Source: Anastrepha obliqua (taxonomy: Eukaryota > Arthropoda > Insecta > Diptera > Tephritidae). From it: a stretch of 64,000 nucleotides of DNA. Under the pieces are notes generated by a model. The model was not told where the DNA came from. It did not search any database and saw nothing but the letters and a program-made list of their open reading frames with translations. This document shows positions 43,051 to 53,248 of the stretch, piece after piece. Position numbers and translations under genes: made by a program. Where the stretch lies: assembly GCF_027943255.1 (NCBI RefSeq), contig NC_072897.1, positions 57,250,406-57,314,405 on the forward strand, written 5' to 3'. Positions within the stretch are counted from its first letter, which is position 1, and every line of letters starts with the position of its first letter.

Positions 43051-44201
43051 TTAAGTGCTGCCCTTCTGAAGAGCTGCCCACCAAACTAGGCAACCATATG
43101 TCAAAATTGGCAAAACCACTAAGTCCAACTTCCAGTGGAGCTTGGGGTCAAGTATTACACCAAGATACTTGACTTCCGATGAGAGTGTAAGACACTGGTT
43201 GTTTAGTCTTGGAAGCTTAAAAGGTGGAGACTTATATTTTCTGGTGAATAACATCAACTCCGTTTTGTCAGAGTTGACTCTAAGACCGCAACTGGCAGCC
43301 CAACTCCTGAGTGTAGCCAGTGCACCTTCCAAAATTTGAGCCATTACAGATGGAAAGGGTCCTAAGACCTTTAGGACCAAGTCATCGGCATATGCTACCA
43401 CCTTTAACCCCCCCCCCCCCCCCCCCCTGTGTAAGCGAGTAAAAAAAAAGCCCCTCCTTATTTTCCTACTACCAAGCAGGACGAGATCCAGAGGTAAATA
43501 GGTCTTTCAACCTCCAGCCGTGACAATTGACTCAGCCGTAACATTATTAAAGGCGCCCTCTATGTCTCTAAAGGCCGCAAAAGTGAATTGTTTTCCCTCC
43601 AGAGATTTCCCTACTACCTCATGTAAGGCTGTCTCGGTAGATTTCCCTTTCAGGTAAGCATGTTGGGCTGGAGAAAGTCTGCTTTCAAAGTGCTCTCGAA
43701 TGTGATAGTCGATCACTCTTTCGAACACCTTGAGAATAAAGAAGGTAAGACTTATGGGTGTGAAGTCCTTGGCCAAGACGTGGCCCCTTAGGAATGAAGA
43801 CCACCTTGGTTTTCTTCCAGCTTGCAGGAACGTGGTTTAGCGAGATACACGCCAAAAAGATCTTTTGAAAAACGGGAACTACCAAGGTTTTAGTCTTCTG
43901 AAGCATCACTGGCATGATACCTGGATGATTTAAAAGGGGAAATGCTATCGATTGCCCAGTTTATTCTGCTGACGGATAGGACAGATGTCAGGGACATCGT
44001 AGGTAACCCCTCCTGCCGATTCGCGCCTTCGTTACAAACTGGAGCAATAGAATTTTCCGGAAAATGGGCATCAACAAGGATTTTTAAAGATTCGCCTGCA
44101 GATTCCGCCCACTCCCTATTCTCTCTTTTGACATGAGTTTTACAAGAGTGGTCCTTGGAGAGGACCCTTCTGAGTCTGACCGAGTCTTTTACGGAGTCCA
44201 A
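43051..44201 (-). pseudogene. Reverse transcriptase region of the LINE
   Basis: Three consecutive minus-strand frames. 44,201-43,890 holds the upstream fingers. 43,915-43,685 has VPASWKKTKVVFIPK. 43,776-43,507 has DFTPISLTFFILKVFERVI and AYLKGKSTETALHEVV, with the first RT Asp in FRDIEGAFNNV. After the C-run, 43,401-43,051 has MVAYADDLVLKV (the YADD catalytic box), LRVNSDKTELMLF and EVKYLGVILDPKLHW. The region between GAFNNV and YADD is shorter than in the family, so material was lost around 43,405-43,500. Confidence 0.8.
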
Positions 44202-44330
44202 GAGTTGCGCTTTGCATCTCTAATGGCTTTCTTGTACTCTTTCAAAATTACTCGGTAATCCTGAAAGTTCCTTATTTGATAACATCTATTGAAGACTCTC
44301 CTAACCTTCTCTTTCAAGTCCGTCAGGGGC

Positions 44331-44880
44331 TTACTCCACCAGGGAGGAGAGTCTTTCTTGCTTAAGGATACTGGGCAGGAGAATTTGTCGAAAGAGAAAT
44401 ATCAAGAACTTCCTCCCAACCTCTTGATGTTTCCGATGCCAGGAAAACAAAAGTTGGGGTGTTGCCCTTGTTCCAGATAAGTAAATTACGGCTAAATATA
44501 ATATCAAATAGAGGCTCACCCCGTTCATTGATCTCGCGGCTGCCCCAAATGGTGTGTCTGGCATTCGCGTTTCATCCGATCAGGATGTTCTCTTTCTTGG
44601 GCTGGAGAGTATCCACCAAATGCTGCATCTCCTCTGGAGGCGCCGATCTGCCACTGGATGGTTCCACCCTGACCACCGGTGAGCTGAAATTTGATAGCAA
44701 AAAGGCATTAAATGTGTTCCTAACTAGGATACAGGCCCGGAGCTTACCATCAGTTTAGACATATAATAGATCATAGGATCTATCCCGTAGTCCCAAGATT
44801 TTTTGCTGCCAGATCCCAGGCTCCTCTATCAGACAGATATCGATGTCCTCCTCACGGAGGGTGGTTTAACAAACTGATCA
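44331..44880 (-). pseudogene. AP-type endonuclease region of the LINE
   Basis: Minus-strand pieces in several frames: EEDIDICLIEEPGIW, DGKLRACILVRNTF, and the acidic-Asn block eroded to ILIGxNANARHTIWGS. Then comes INERGEPLFDIIFSRNLLIW. This is the N-terminal endonuclease that nicks target DNA in such LINEs. Frameshifted, so inactive. Confidence 0.7.
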
Positions 44881-45056
44881 AACGTGTTTCTTAATTTTAC
44901 GAATGCTCCTCCTGATTAGAATCTGCGCCCGTCCCAGACAACCGCAGATTTTTTCCGAGTGCCTCCAGGGGCTCGTTGCTAATCGGCGGCAATACGGCGG
45001 AGCTGTGGTACTGAGGTTCTTCTACCTTGATGACAGACCAGTTAAGGAAAAGTTAG

Positions 45057-45620
45057 TGATGTGAAGAATAAAACCCATGCACGTCGCTCAAGAACAGCTG
45101 AAAATATTGCTGTTGTAGCCGAAAGTGTTGAAGAAAACCCAGGTTTGTCCATTCCTCGTCGTTCTTTGGAATTTAGCATTCCCCAAACGTCATTACACCG
45201 TATTTTGCTGATTGGGTCATTGAAATGCATGAAACTGATGCGGAATTCCATCGAAAAATCATCTTGAATGATGAGGCCCATTTTCACCTCGGTGGCTTCG
45301 TCAACAAACAAAATTGTCGGATCTGGGGCTCAGAAAATCCAAGAGTTATCGTTGAAAAGCCTCTTTATCCTCAACGTGTGACTGCTTGGTGCGGTTTGTG
45401 GTCCGGCGGAGTCAATTTCGAAAATTCGAAAATGAAGCTGGAGCAACAGTTGCGGTGAATGTATTGCGCTATCGAGAGATTATTAACAATTTTTTATGAC
45501 CGGAATTTGACAGTATTGATCTGGACAACGTTTATTTTCAACAAGACGGCGCTACGTGCCACAGAAGCAACGAAACCATTGATCTTTTACGGGAATAACA
45601 CCTCTTATTGGAGAACCCTT
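45057..45620 (+). pseudogene. Catalytic part of split mariner-type transposase
   Basis: DVKNKTHARRSRTAENIAVV (HTH linker) is followed, after frame changes, by IILNDEAHFHLGGFVNKQNCR with the first catalytic Asp. Then come RVTAWCGLWSGGV, and YFQQDGATCHRSNETIDLLRE with the second Asp. The protein stops after LLRE: the third catalytic residue and the C-terminus are deleted, and the 3' terminal repeat follows at once. Confidence 0.82.
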
Positions 45621-45622
45621 TA

Positions 45623-46280
45623 TTTACTTAAACAACTAACGAAAAAACAAAAAAAAAAAATAACTGTATGCGTCTAGATATTATTAATACTTACCTGTAT
45701 GATTAATATTTGCAACCAAAGAAGAAGGACTTATTGAAGTATTTATTTTTATCTCAAGCTTAAATATTTTGGTACAGTTGAATTACACTTAAACAATTGT
45801 TTTAAACAAATGTAGCTAATGAACAATCGTTTTTGTTAAAATTTAATGGAAAAAAGTAAGTGAATACGAATAAATTGTATAATTGAATGTTATGGGAAAA
45901 AGCATCTGTCACTATTTACAAAAGTTCTATTTTTGTCCAAAGTATCGTAACATGAAATATTTGAAATATTTCTGTTATCAATTTGTATTTTCAAAAAAAC
46001 TTAAATGTAAATTCAAAGATACATATATTTGAGCTATAAGCACCAACATTTAAAATCAAAGTAACTTTAATGTTTGTTGATTTAATTTAAAACGAAGATT
46101 ACAACATAAATAAAATACATCGTAAAACGACCTCCCAACTTGGTGCGTGCGTTTTATTAAATTTAAAACTTTATATAAATTTCATGAAAACTTGTACTAA
46201 TTTTTTCTGTTGAAACTAATTGTAGACGAGAATGCATAGAGGGTACAAGTGTTTCAAGATATTGATATAAAGGGTGAACG
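45623..46280. other. AT-rich spacer, nothing recognised
   Basis: Low-complexity AT sequence. One phrase (ATTTAAAATCAAAGTAACTTTAATGTTTGTTGATTTAAT, near 46,050) resembles the reverse of 12,230-12,270. No gene recognised. Confidence 0.45.
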
Positions 46281-46284
46281 ATAT

Positions 46285-46904
46285 TGAAAAGTACTTTTCT
46301 TCAGGGAAGAGCTTTAGAGCAAACCTGCCGACTAAAGGTTCACCACGAGAAGTCTTTACTATCCGGGAAGAGCTTTAGAGCAAACCTGCCGACTAAAGGT
46401 TCCTTTTAAATAAAAGATTTCTTTTTATTTAGTTAGGGCAAATGACTGCCTTCCAACTACCAGGCTAAGACTGAATTGCCCGCCTTCTGATAGAATGGCT
46501 TTATTTTATACTTTCTTTTTGCCTTGTCATCAATAAAATATATAATTACAACCAAACATTGTTACAGGTAGAAATCAATAACAAAATTATAAATTCATAA
46601 AAATACTATACAATAAAATTTTGCTTAGGTTGACTTAAATTTTGCTTAGGCAGACTTACTTCACAGTAAGCATGGTTTTGCTTTGGAGTGAGGTATCATA
46701 TGACAAAAAAATGTATTTGGTGTGTGCCATGTGTTTACTTATGTTTCGGGTTTCAAAAAAAAAGGAAAAGAATTATGTCATTGAAATTAAAGAGTAGAGT
46801 AAATTGAAATGGTTTACATAATTTAAGTTTGAGTTCATTTACCTATTAAAAATATATTTAAAGAATTCGAAAGAAGTTTGAAAGTGAAGTGAAGGTACTC
46901 TACA
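46285..46904 (-). repeat. 3' LTR of element 3, with internal 62-bp duplication
   Basis: 620 bp against 558 bp for the other LTR. The extra length is a tandem duplication of GGGAAGAGCTTTAGAGCAAACCTG...AAGGTTC with an added CACGAGAAGTCTTTACTATCC. Otherwise it matches 52688-53245 with few changes. Confidence 0.93.
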
Positions 46905-47095
46905 CCCCTATGGTTAAGATTGAAAATTACTGTGCTAAAAAAATTTGGTTAAATTTTGCAAGTTCAGTAGTTTTCAATACAAATAATTTTATGACTTTAA
47001 AAGTTTCTTAGTATATTTAAATTTATTTTTAATTGTATGTTTTATAGTAAATTTTTCTTTAATTTATTGAATATGATAATATTTTAGGTGATTTT

Positions 47096-50000
47096 TTATT
47101 TCTTAAGGGTATTATTATGATATTCCTTAAGCTTATTGTTAATTTGTAATACAGAATTGACTCCTTTACGCTCCACTATGAGATAAGGGCCATGATATGG
47201 ACTTTGCTGTTTTCTTCTACTTTCTAGTTTTACAAATACCTAGTCACCTACATTTAATTCTGATGTGTTACTGCTCTGGTCATATAGTTCTTTTCTCTTT
47301 TGTTTTGTTAGTTTTATCAGCTCTTGTGCCCTAAGAAGTGACTCTTTTAGTCTAAGTTTCATCTCATTTGCGTAATTGTTTAAGTTATATACTGGTTGAT
47401 TGTCCTCGATTATGTCAGTTGGTAAGCGTGGAAGTTTTCCGTATATTAACTCGTACGGTGAAAATTCCGTCTCTATGTTCGGTGTGGTATTAAAAGCAAA
47501 TGCAAAATAAGGTAGCCATTGGTCCCATTCGTGATTTTCTACGAAGTGTAACAGAAATTCATTTAGGACTCTGTGACTCCTTTCAACTGTTATTGCCTGA
47601 TGGTGATAGGGTGCTGAAAAGGTCTGCTTTATATTTAGTATTTCGCATATATATTTCATTAATTCATTTGCAAACTCTGTACCTCGATCAGATTTTAATG
47701 TATTAAAAAGTCCGTATTTTAGTATTACCTGTTCTACTAGTGTCTTTGCGATTTAAATTGCTTCTTTAGTTTTCATTGGGAATAAGATTACGTATTTTGT
47801 CAGTTCGCATTGTACCGTTAAAATATATCGGAAACCATTTGACATAATCAATGGTCCTACTGTATCTATGCTTAAATTTTCAAAGCTTGTACTAGGTGTG
47901 TCCGTTATTGTCATTTTTTCTTTTATTTACTTTGTCTGTTTGTTTCGAGTACATTCTTTACAACTGTTTATATATTGCTTTATTATTTTTCTCATGTTCT
48001 TCCATATGTATTTTTGTTTTAATTTAAGATAGTTTTCCTTATACCCAGGTGTCCTCCTAGTGCCGAATTGTGATACTCAAATATTAAATTTTTTATAATT
48101 TCTTCGTCATTAATTTCTTTTGGGGCTTTATATAAAATTATTCTTAGGGGTCTTAAATTTTGTTCTAATCTTTCAGTTGGCAACTTGTTGAATGCTTTCT
48201 TAAAATTTGCAATATTCATTTCCCTTAATAAATTATCTTTTTCTAGCGCTAGCTTTTCTAATATATATTTCTTTTAGTCGCTATTGATGATAGTTTCGCC
48301 ATGATTGAAACGTATTTCAGAGGCTCCTCACTACATCGGACAATTATATCCCCATTTTTATTTATCTGTATTTCAGATCCTTTCATTTTTTCTTCGTATA
48401 CGAATTTTAATCTTTTTATATTTCTTATATCGGCTGTGGACGTACAATCCCAAATGTGAAGTTGGCCTGACTTCGAATGAGGGTTGTAGTTCTCCTTGTC
48501 TACCCTGGTGTTATTTTTGGCAGACATTCCCCTTGTTATTACAAACATTTTATTATTGTCTTCACAATCCGTTGATATCATTTTTTTAGTATGTCTGAGT
48601 CTATCTTTATTCCTGATAATGCATCGGCATTTGTGTTCATTTTGCCTTGCTTGTAGACTATTTCGAAATCATAGTCTGACAAATCAAGTCTAATCCTTGT
48701 CATCTTGGACGAGGGATTTTTGTGTGAAAATAAGGAGATAAGAGGTCTGTGGTCCGTTACCACGGTGAATTTTCTACCCACTAGGTATGGACGGAAGAAA
48801 TTTATTCCCCAGTGAATCGCGAGTAGTTCTTTTTCTGTGACCGATTAATTTATATCATGTTTTACTAAAGTTTTGCTTGCATATGATGTAGACAAATCTT
48901 TCCCTATTTCTCCTTGACTAAGTACTGCACCGAGTGTGAAATTAGATGCGTCTGTTGTGAGCACAAATGGTTACTTGAAATTTGGATATTGTAAGATAGG
49001 TGGATTGATTAGTTTTCCTTTTAGTGATTCAAATGCTTTCTGACATTCGTCAGTCCAATCAAATACTTGTCCCTTCTTTACAAGATTATTTAGGCACTTG
49101 GTTATTTGAGCAAAATTGTGTACAAAACGTCTATAATAATTGCAAAAAGCTACAAATCTCCTAACCTCGTCACTACTTTTGGGTACGGGGTATTTTTTTA
49201 TCACTTCAAATTTTGATGGGTCTGTTTTTATGCCATCTTGCGCGATCAGATGTCCTAGGTACACGACTTCGGATTTTAAAAATACGCATTTTCTCGCATT
49301 TAGTTTTAAGTTATATTTTCGTAGTCTTTCAAAAACTGCAATTAAATTACTGTTGTGGTGTTTTAGACTACAGCCAAGCACTATAATATCGTCTACGTAT
49401 AAAAATGCATTGCTATCTAAACCACTCAAAGCTATTGTGAGCATTCTTTGAAAGCTATTGCGAGATATTTTGAGTCCAAATGGTAAGCGTTTAAATTGAT
49501 AATGACCTTGTCTTATGGAGAATGCAGCCAGGTGTCTTGAGTGTTTGTCTAGCGTTATCTGGTGAAAAGAGCTTGTCATGTCGAGCGTTGAAAAATATTT
49601 TGCGCGACCCAGTTTGCCTAGTACGTCTTCTATTTTTGTCAACGGAAATTTATCATTAATAATCTTTTTGTTTAGTTGTCTATAGTCTACTACAAGCCTC
49701 CATTTTTTTTGTCTCCGCTACTTTTCTTTGGTACAATCAAAAGAGGTTTGCAATAAATTTTCTACTTGTTCTTCTATTTCTTCAAGCTGAGTCTGAGGTA
49801 ATCTGTAATTTTTTATGTATACAGGTGTTTTATCGTTCATACTCAAATGTTGGGTATAAAAATTATTAGTGCTCAAAGTTTCCCCTTCTATATGAAAAAT
49901 GTCTGGGAATTGCTCGAAAATTTTATATAATGAATCCCTTGCAATTTTGTCGTCTGAATCTAAATTTAAAATTTTTATTAATTTTTGAAAACGTGTTTTG

Positions 50001-50650
50001 TCAAAATTATCTTTATTTTTCTGGTTAATTACGTTATAGTTATTTAAGGGTTCTGTTTCAAGATTTAGATTTTTTATACGAATTTCACTGTCGTTAACGT
50101 TAAGTAGTCTTATGTGAGCAAATCCTTCCTTGGGTACTATGGAGTTTCCTAGAAATAAGTCTTTTCGAATTTCTTTATTGAACACGACGCTGTCTTCAGT
50201 TAGATCTAATTTTACTCGGTGAATCATTTCCGATCTTGCAGGAATAATTATATCCGAAACTTCAGATAAATCTGAATGAATGGGTAAAATGATTTCTTCA
50301 TCATCAATGTTATAGTATATGTTTCTAAATCGATTTTGCAAAGGCAATCTTTCAGAAAATCCTGTCCCAATATTCCGTCAGTTTGTATAGGAAATTTGTC
50401 GTCTACTATGTTGAATTTTTGGATATCCGATTTCTCTCCAAAATCTAATTTTCTGTCTGTTACTCCTTTTGAGTAAATAATTTCGTTTGATATCCCTGTT
50501 AATTTACATTTATCTTGGTCATTGAAAAATAAGTCGCCATTTAGATTTTTTGGCTTTATGATAGATACGTCTGCTCCCGTGTCTATTATGAAAGTTAGAT
50601 TTATATTTGAGTCTGCACACTTAAAGAAATTATATTCCTAGCATTATTTG
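47096..50650 (-). pseudogene. pol: Pol of element 3 (PR-RT-RNaseH-IN), degraded
   Basis: Protease NLTFIIDTGADVSIIKPKN (about 50,600), then a 209-codon frame (50,347-49,718) leading to RT. RT is open at 49,642-48,971 with LDMTSSFHQITL and FLYVDDIIVL (YVDD near 49,395). RNase H has FTVVTDHRPLISLF at 48,760 and an in-frame TAA ahead of SVTEKELLAI. Integrase has HxxxxH...CxxC near 48,100-47,930, D in SIDTVGP, D in KSDRGTEF and E in VERSHRVLNEF. Further stops lie near 47,753, 47,930 and 47,238. The end is at 47096 (NNTLKK). The catalytic motifs are still readable despite the lesions. Confidence 0.88.
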
Positions 50651-50665
50651 AAATTCTAAAAATAT

Positions 50666-51960
50666 TTAATTTTGGGTACCCGGGGATTGACTCTCGTTCG
50701 TTTGTCCTTCCTCCGGGGCAAACTCGTTTCCCTGTTGCATTACTCTAATTCTGTTATTATTATTATTAAAGTTTCCGCGGTTGTAAGTGTTCCCACGGTT
50801 ATTGTTTTGTCCCCTGTTGTGCCCACGATTGTACTGATTTCCAAAATTATTATTGTATCTAAAATTATTGTTATAATTATTTCCATTATAATTGTTATTA
50901 TTAGCTCCAAAATAGTTATTTGCATTATGATTTTGTCCACGGTGTCCATGATTACCTTTGTAATTATTTCCACGGTGTGAATTTTGTCCAACATAGTTTT
51001 GGTTAAAGGTATTACGTCCTTGTTTATTTGTGTTATTATGTCCTCTGTAATTGTTTCGTCCTCTGACATTGTTTTGACTAAAAAACATGATTTGTCCAGA
51101 CGTACTGGTAGTCCTTTCTAGGTCTTTTGCCAAGTTTATGGCTGCTTGTAGTGTTTTCGTTTGGGTTAAGCATATCGCTTGTCTTAGGTTGTCGTTTAGA
51201 TTATTTTTCAAAATGGTTAAGCCATATTTTTGGTTATTTCTAATGACGTCGTCTTTTCTTTCGTTCGTTACTGTTCCTTCCATCTCTGCGATGTGTAATG
51301 TATTCAATTCAGAAATAAGTTGCAGAATATGGTCACTGAATGTAGCCACATTTTGATTTCTCTGCGTATAGCAATTAAGTTTTGAGTACATTTCTGGAAT
51401 GGTCAATGGATTCTTGTACAGCTTTGTTAGTTCAATTTGTAATTTATCAAATTTGTCAATTGGGTCTAGAATTCCAATTGCTGTCCTTACTTTGTTGTTG
51501 AATTTTTTTTTTTTTTAATAAATTCTATAAATGTTTTTTTACTCTGTTCATTTAATGTCTTATAGATCAACTCTGTGATTTTTAAAAATGATGGTAAGTC
51601 CCTGTAGTTTCCAGTAAATTCTGGGGCTACTTTTAACGATGTATTTATATCGAATTCTGACATGTTTTGTGTTGAAATATTATTTGAACCGCTCTGTTCT
51701 GATTTGTCTTGATCGTTTTTCTGTTCTGTTAATCGTCCTTTTGTCTCAGTGTATAATTTCTGAAAATTTGTTTTTAAGATCGTGAGTTCTTTGTAATCTA
51801 TGTCAGAGTTAGTTTCACGTTTTTCAAATTCAATTTTCAAGTTCTCTATGTCTTTTAATTTTTGTAATAAAGTTTCTACTTTATATTTTTTTGTTCCCTG
51901 TTTTTTTATGTTTTCTAATATCCCTGACAAAGTCCTTACAATTTCTTCAATATTTTCCAT
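50666..51960 (-). pseudogene. gag: Gag of element 3, frameshifted at a poly-A tract
   Basis: The ATG at 51960 opens MENIEEIVRTLSGILENIKK. The first 157 codons hold a predicted coiled-coil N-terminus and VAPEFTGNYRDLPSFLKITE, which is capsid-like. The frame breaks in an A-homopolymer (plus-strand T-run, about 51,506-51,519) and resumes as PLTIPEMYSKLNCYTQRNQ. The C-terminal 120 residues are Asn/Gly/Arg-rich (RGNNYKGNHGHRGQN and similar) and probably bind RNA in place of a zinc knuckle. It ends SPGTQN, just before the protease. Confidence 0.88.
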
Positions 51961-52088
51961 TTAAAATGTAATTATACAATAGATTTCATTTTATTGTACG
52001 ATATATATTTTTTATTTTATTAATGAATTTTTTTTTTTAATTTTTTTTTAATTTTTGCTTAGCATTTTTGTTTTATTTTTTTTTTGTC

Positions 52089-52304
52089 TTAAGCTATTTG
52101 CCTACTTCTATTCAAGTGTTTGTGTAAGTATGTTTTATAATATTTGTTAATTCTGTGTACAATGTATAAAATTATGATAAAGATAGTGAATAAAATGATT
52201 ACATCAAGTGTTATTATTTTGTTTTCTAAAAAGCTGCTGTTGTTGGCTGCTGTTTGGTTGAGGATGATTTCCTCCTTCTTTTCTGTTGACCACCAGTTCC
52301 CCAT
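52089..52304 (-). CDS. Small predicted myristoylated membrane protein ahead of gag
   Basis: 71 codons from a true ATG. It begins MGNWWST: Gly2 with Ser6 fits the N-myristoylation consensus. A short acidic/Asn segment is followed by one strongly hydrophobic helix (about 33-52, ITLDVIILFTIFIIILYIVH). The tail is basic (NKYYKTYLHKHLNRSR). It lies between a 93-codon ORF and gag, all in the same direction, and is free of stops although gag and pol are broken. I recognise no named family with certainty. A membrane-anchored accessory protein is an inference from the signals alone. Confidence 0.6.
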   Translation of the reverse strand: MGNWWSTEKKEEIILNQTAANNSSFLENKIITLDVIILFTIFIIILYIVHRINKYYKTYLHKHLNRSRQIA

Positions 52305-52325
52305 AAGCGTAACTTTTTGTATTTT

Positions 52326-52607
52326 CTATGATTTCCCAAATTTTAGTTTTGCCTTAAGTTCTTTGTTTACTTGTTCTAGAGCATGGTCAGCTGCTAACGC
52401 TTTTGAGAAGTTATTGCTTGCTTGTTGGTTCACTGCTCTTCTTTTTATGTCATGAAGTTTAGCTTTTTCCACTCTAAGGCGTTTTTTATATCCTCCTCGG
52501 GTTTTAAGTTTCAGATTTTCCTTGGGGATAGCCACACGATGGGTATCTTTGTTATCCTCAATTCTATTTCTGTACTGATGTATAAAAAGCTTCTTTGGAC
52601 CTTCCAT
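52326..52607 (-). CDS. Small basic protein, first ORF of element 3
   Basis: 93 codons from a true ATG that lies about 80 bases inside the 5' LTR, making it the first ORF on the genomic RNA. Lys/Arg-rich (IPKENLKLKTRGGYKKRLR) with a helical, coiled-coil-prone C-terminal half (DHALEQVNKELKAKLKFGK). Only 21 bases separate its stop from the next small ORF. No family recognised. Intact, which is notable beside a frameshifted gag. Confidence 0.55.
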   Translation of the reverse strand: MEGPKKLFIHQYRNRIEDNKDTHRVAIPKENLKLKTRGGYKKRLRVEKAKLHDIKRRAVNQQASNNFSKALAADHALEQVNKELKAKLKFGKS

Positions 52608-52670
52608 GAAGTTGTTAAAAAATTTAAAGTTTTTGGTTGAAAATTTAAAGGTATTTCAAAATTTAAGGAT

Positions 52671-52687
52671 CGTCCGTAGGATCGCCA
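52671..52687 (-). other. Primer-binding site of element 3
   Basis: The minus strand reads TGGCGATCCTACGGACG directly inside the 5' LTR. The first nine or so bases equal those of the element 1 PBS, so both may use tRNAs with similar acceptor ends. The tRNA was not identified. Confidence 0.65.
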
Positions 52688-53245
52688 TGAAAAGTACTTT
52701 TCTTCAGGGAAGAGCTTTAGAGCAAACCTGCCGACTAAAGGTTCCTTTTAAATAAAAGATTTGTTTTTATTTAGTTAGGGCAAATGACTGCCTTCCAACT
52801 ACCAGGCTAAGACTGAATTGCCCGCCTTCTGATAGAATGGCTTTATTTTATACTTTCTTTTTGCCTTGTCATCAATAAAATATATAATTACAACCAAACA
52901 TTGTTACAGGTAGAAATCAATAACAAAATTATAAATTCATAAAAATACTATACAATAAAATTTTGCTTAGGTTGACTTAAATTTTGCTTAGGCAGACTTA
53001 CTTCACAGTAAGCATGGTTTTGCTTTGGAGTGAGGTATCATATGACAAAAAAATGTATTTGGTGTGTGCCATGTGTTTACTTATGTTTCGGGTTTCAAAA
53101 AAAAGGAAAAGAATTATGTCATTGAAATTAAAGAGTAGAGTAAATTGAAATGGTTTACATAATTTAAGTTTGAGTTCATTTACCTATTAAAAATATATTT
53201 AAAGAATTCGAAAGAAGTTTGAAAGTGAAGTGAAGGTACTCTACA
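52688..53245 (-). repeat. 5' LTR of element 3
   Basis: A 558-bp LTR, partner of 46285-46904. Its outer ATAT target duplication is where the transposon at 53249 landed. Confidence 0.93.
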
Positions 53246-53248
53246 ATA

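Larger units (their letters stand above)
41876..45056 (-). mobile_element. RNase-H-bearing non-LTR retrotransposon (I/LOA-like), decayed
   Basis: About 3.2 kb on the minus strand, inserted in the mariner-type transposon. Sense order: a short upstream tail, AP-type endonuclease (about 44,880-44,400), reverse transcriptase (44,200-43,050), RNase H (42,790-42,310) and a 3' tail ending ...GCAATCTAACC at the junction. It is 5'-truncated, since ORF1 is nearly absent. A C-homopolymer and apparent deletion interrupt the RT. Many stops and frameshifts are present. Confidence 0.82.
41691..45620 (+). mobile_element. Tc1/mariner-superfamily transposon split by a LINE
   Basis: Inverted ends AAGGGTTTCCCAATAA and TTATTGG(A)GAACCCTT are flanked by TA (41689-41690 and 45621-45622). 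The transposase N-terminus lies at 41,719 and resumes at about 45,057, with the LINE 41876-45056 in between. Without the LINE the element is about 750 bp, so it also carries an internal deletion near its 3' end. Confidence 0.8.
46285..53245 (-). mobile_element. Ty3/gypsy mdg1/412-type LTR retrotransposon, element 3
   Basis: A 6,961-bp element with target duplication ATAT (46281-46284 and 53246-53249). LTRs begin TGTAGAGTACC and end AAAAGTACTTTTCA on the minus strand. The PBS is TGGCGATCCTACGGACG. Sense order: 5' LTR, two small ORFs, gag with an Asn-rich tail, protease, RT, RNase H, integrase, 3' LTR. The spacer-side sequence YIKNYRLPQTQ ahead of RT and the absence of env fit the mdg1/412 group. 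Stops and frameshifts in gag and pol show it is defective. Confidence 0.93.

Noticed and set aside
50672..50980. 102-codon plus-strand hydrophobic frame opposite gag of element 3
   Set aside because: It is the antisense shadow of the Asn/Gly-rich gag tail (AAT codons read as ATT).
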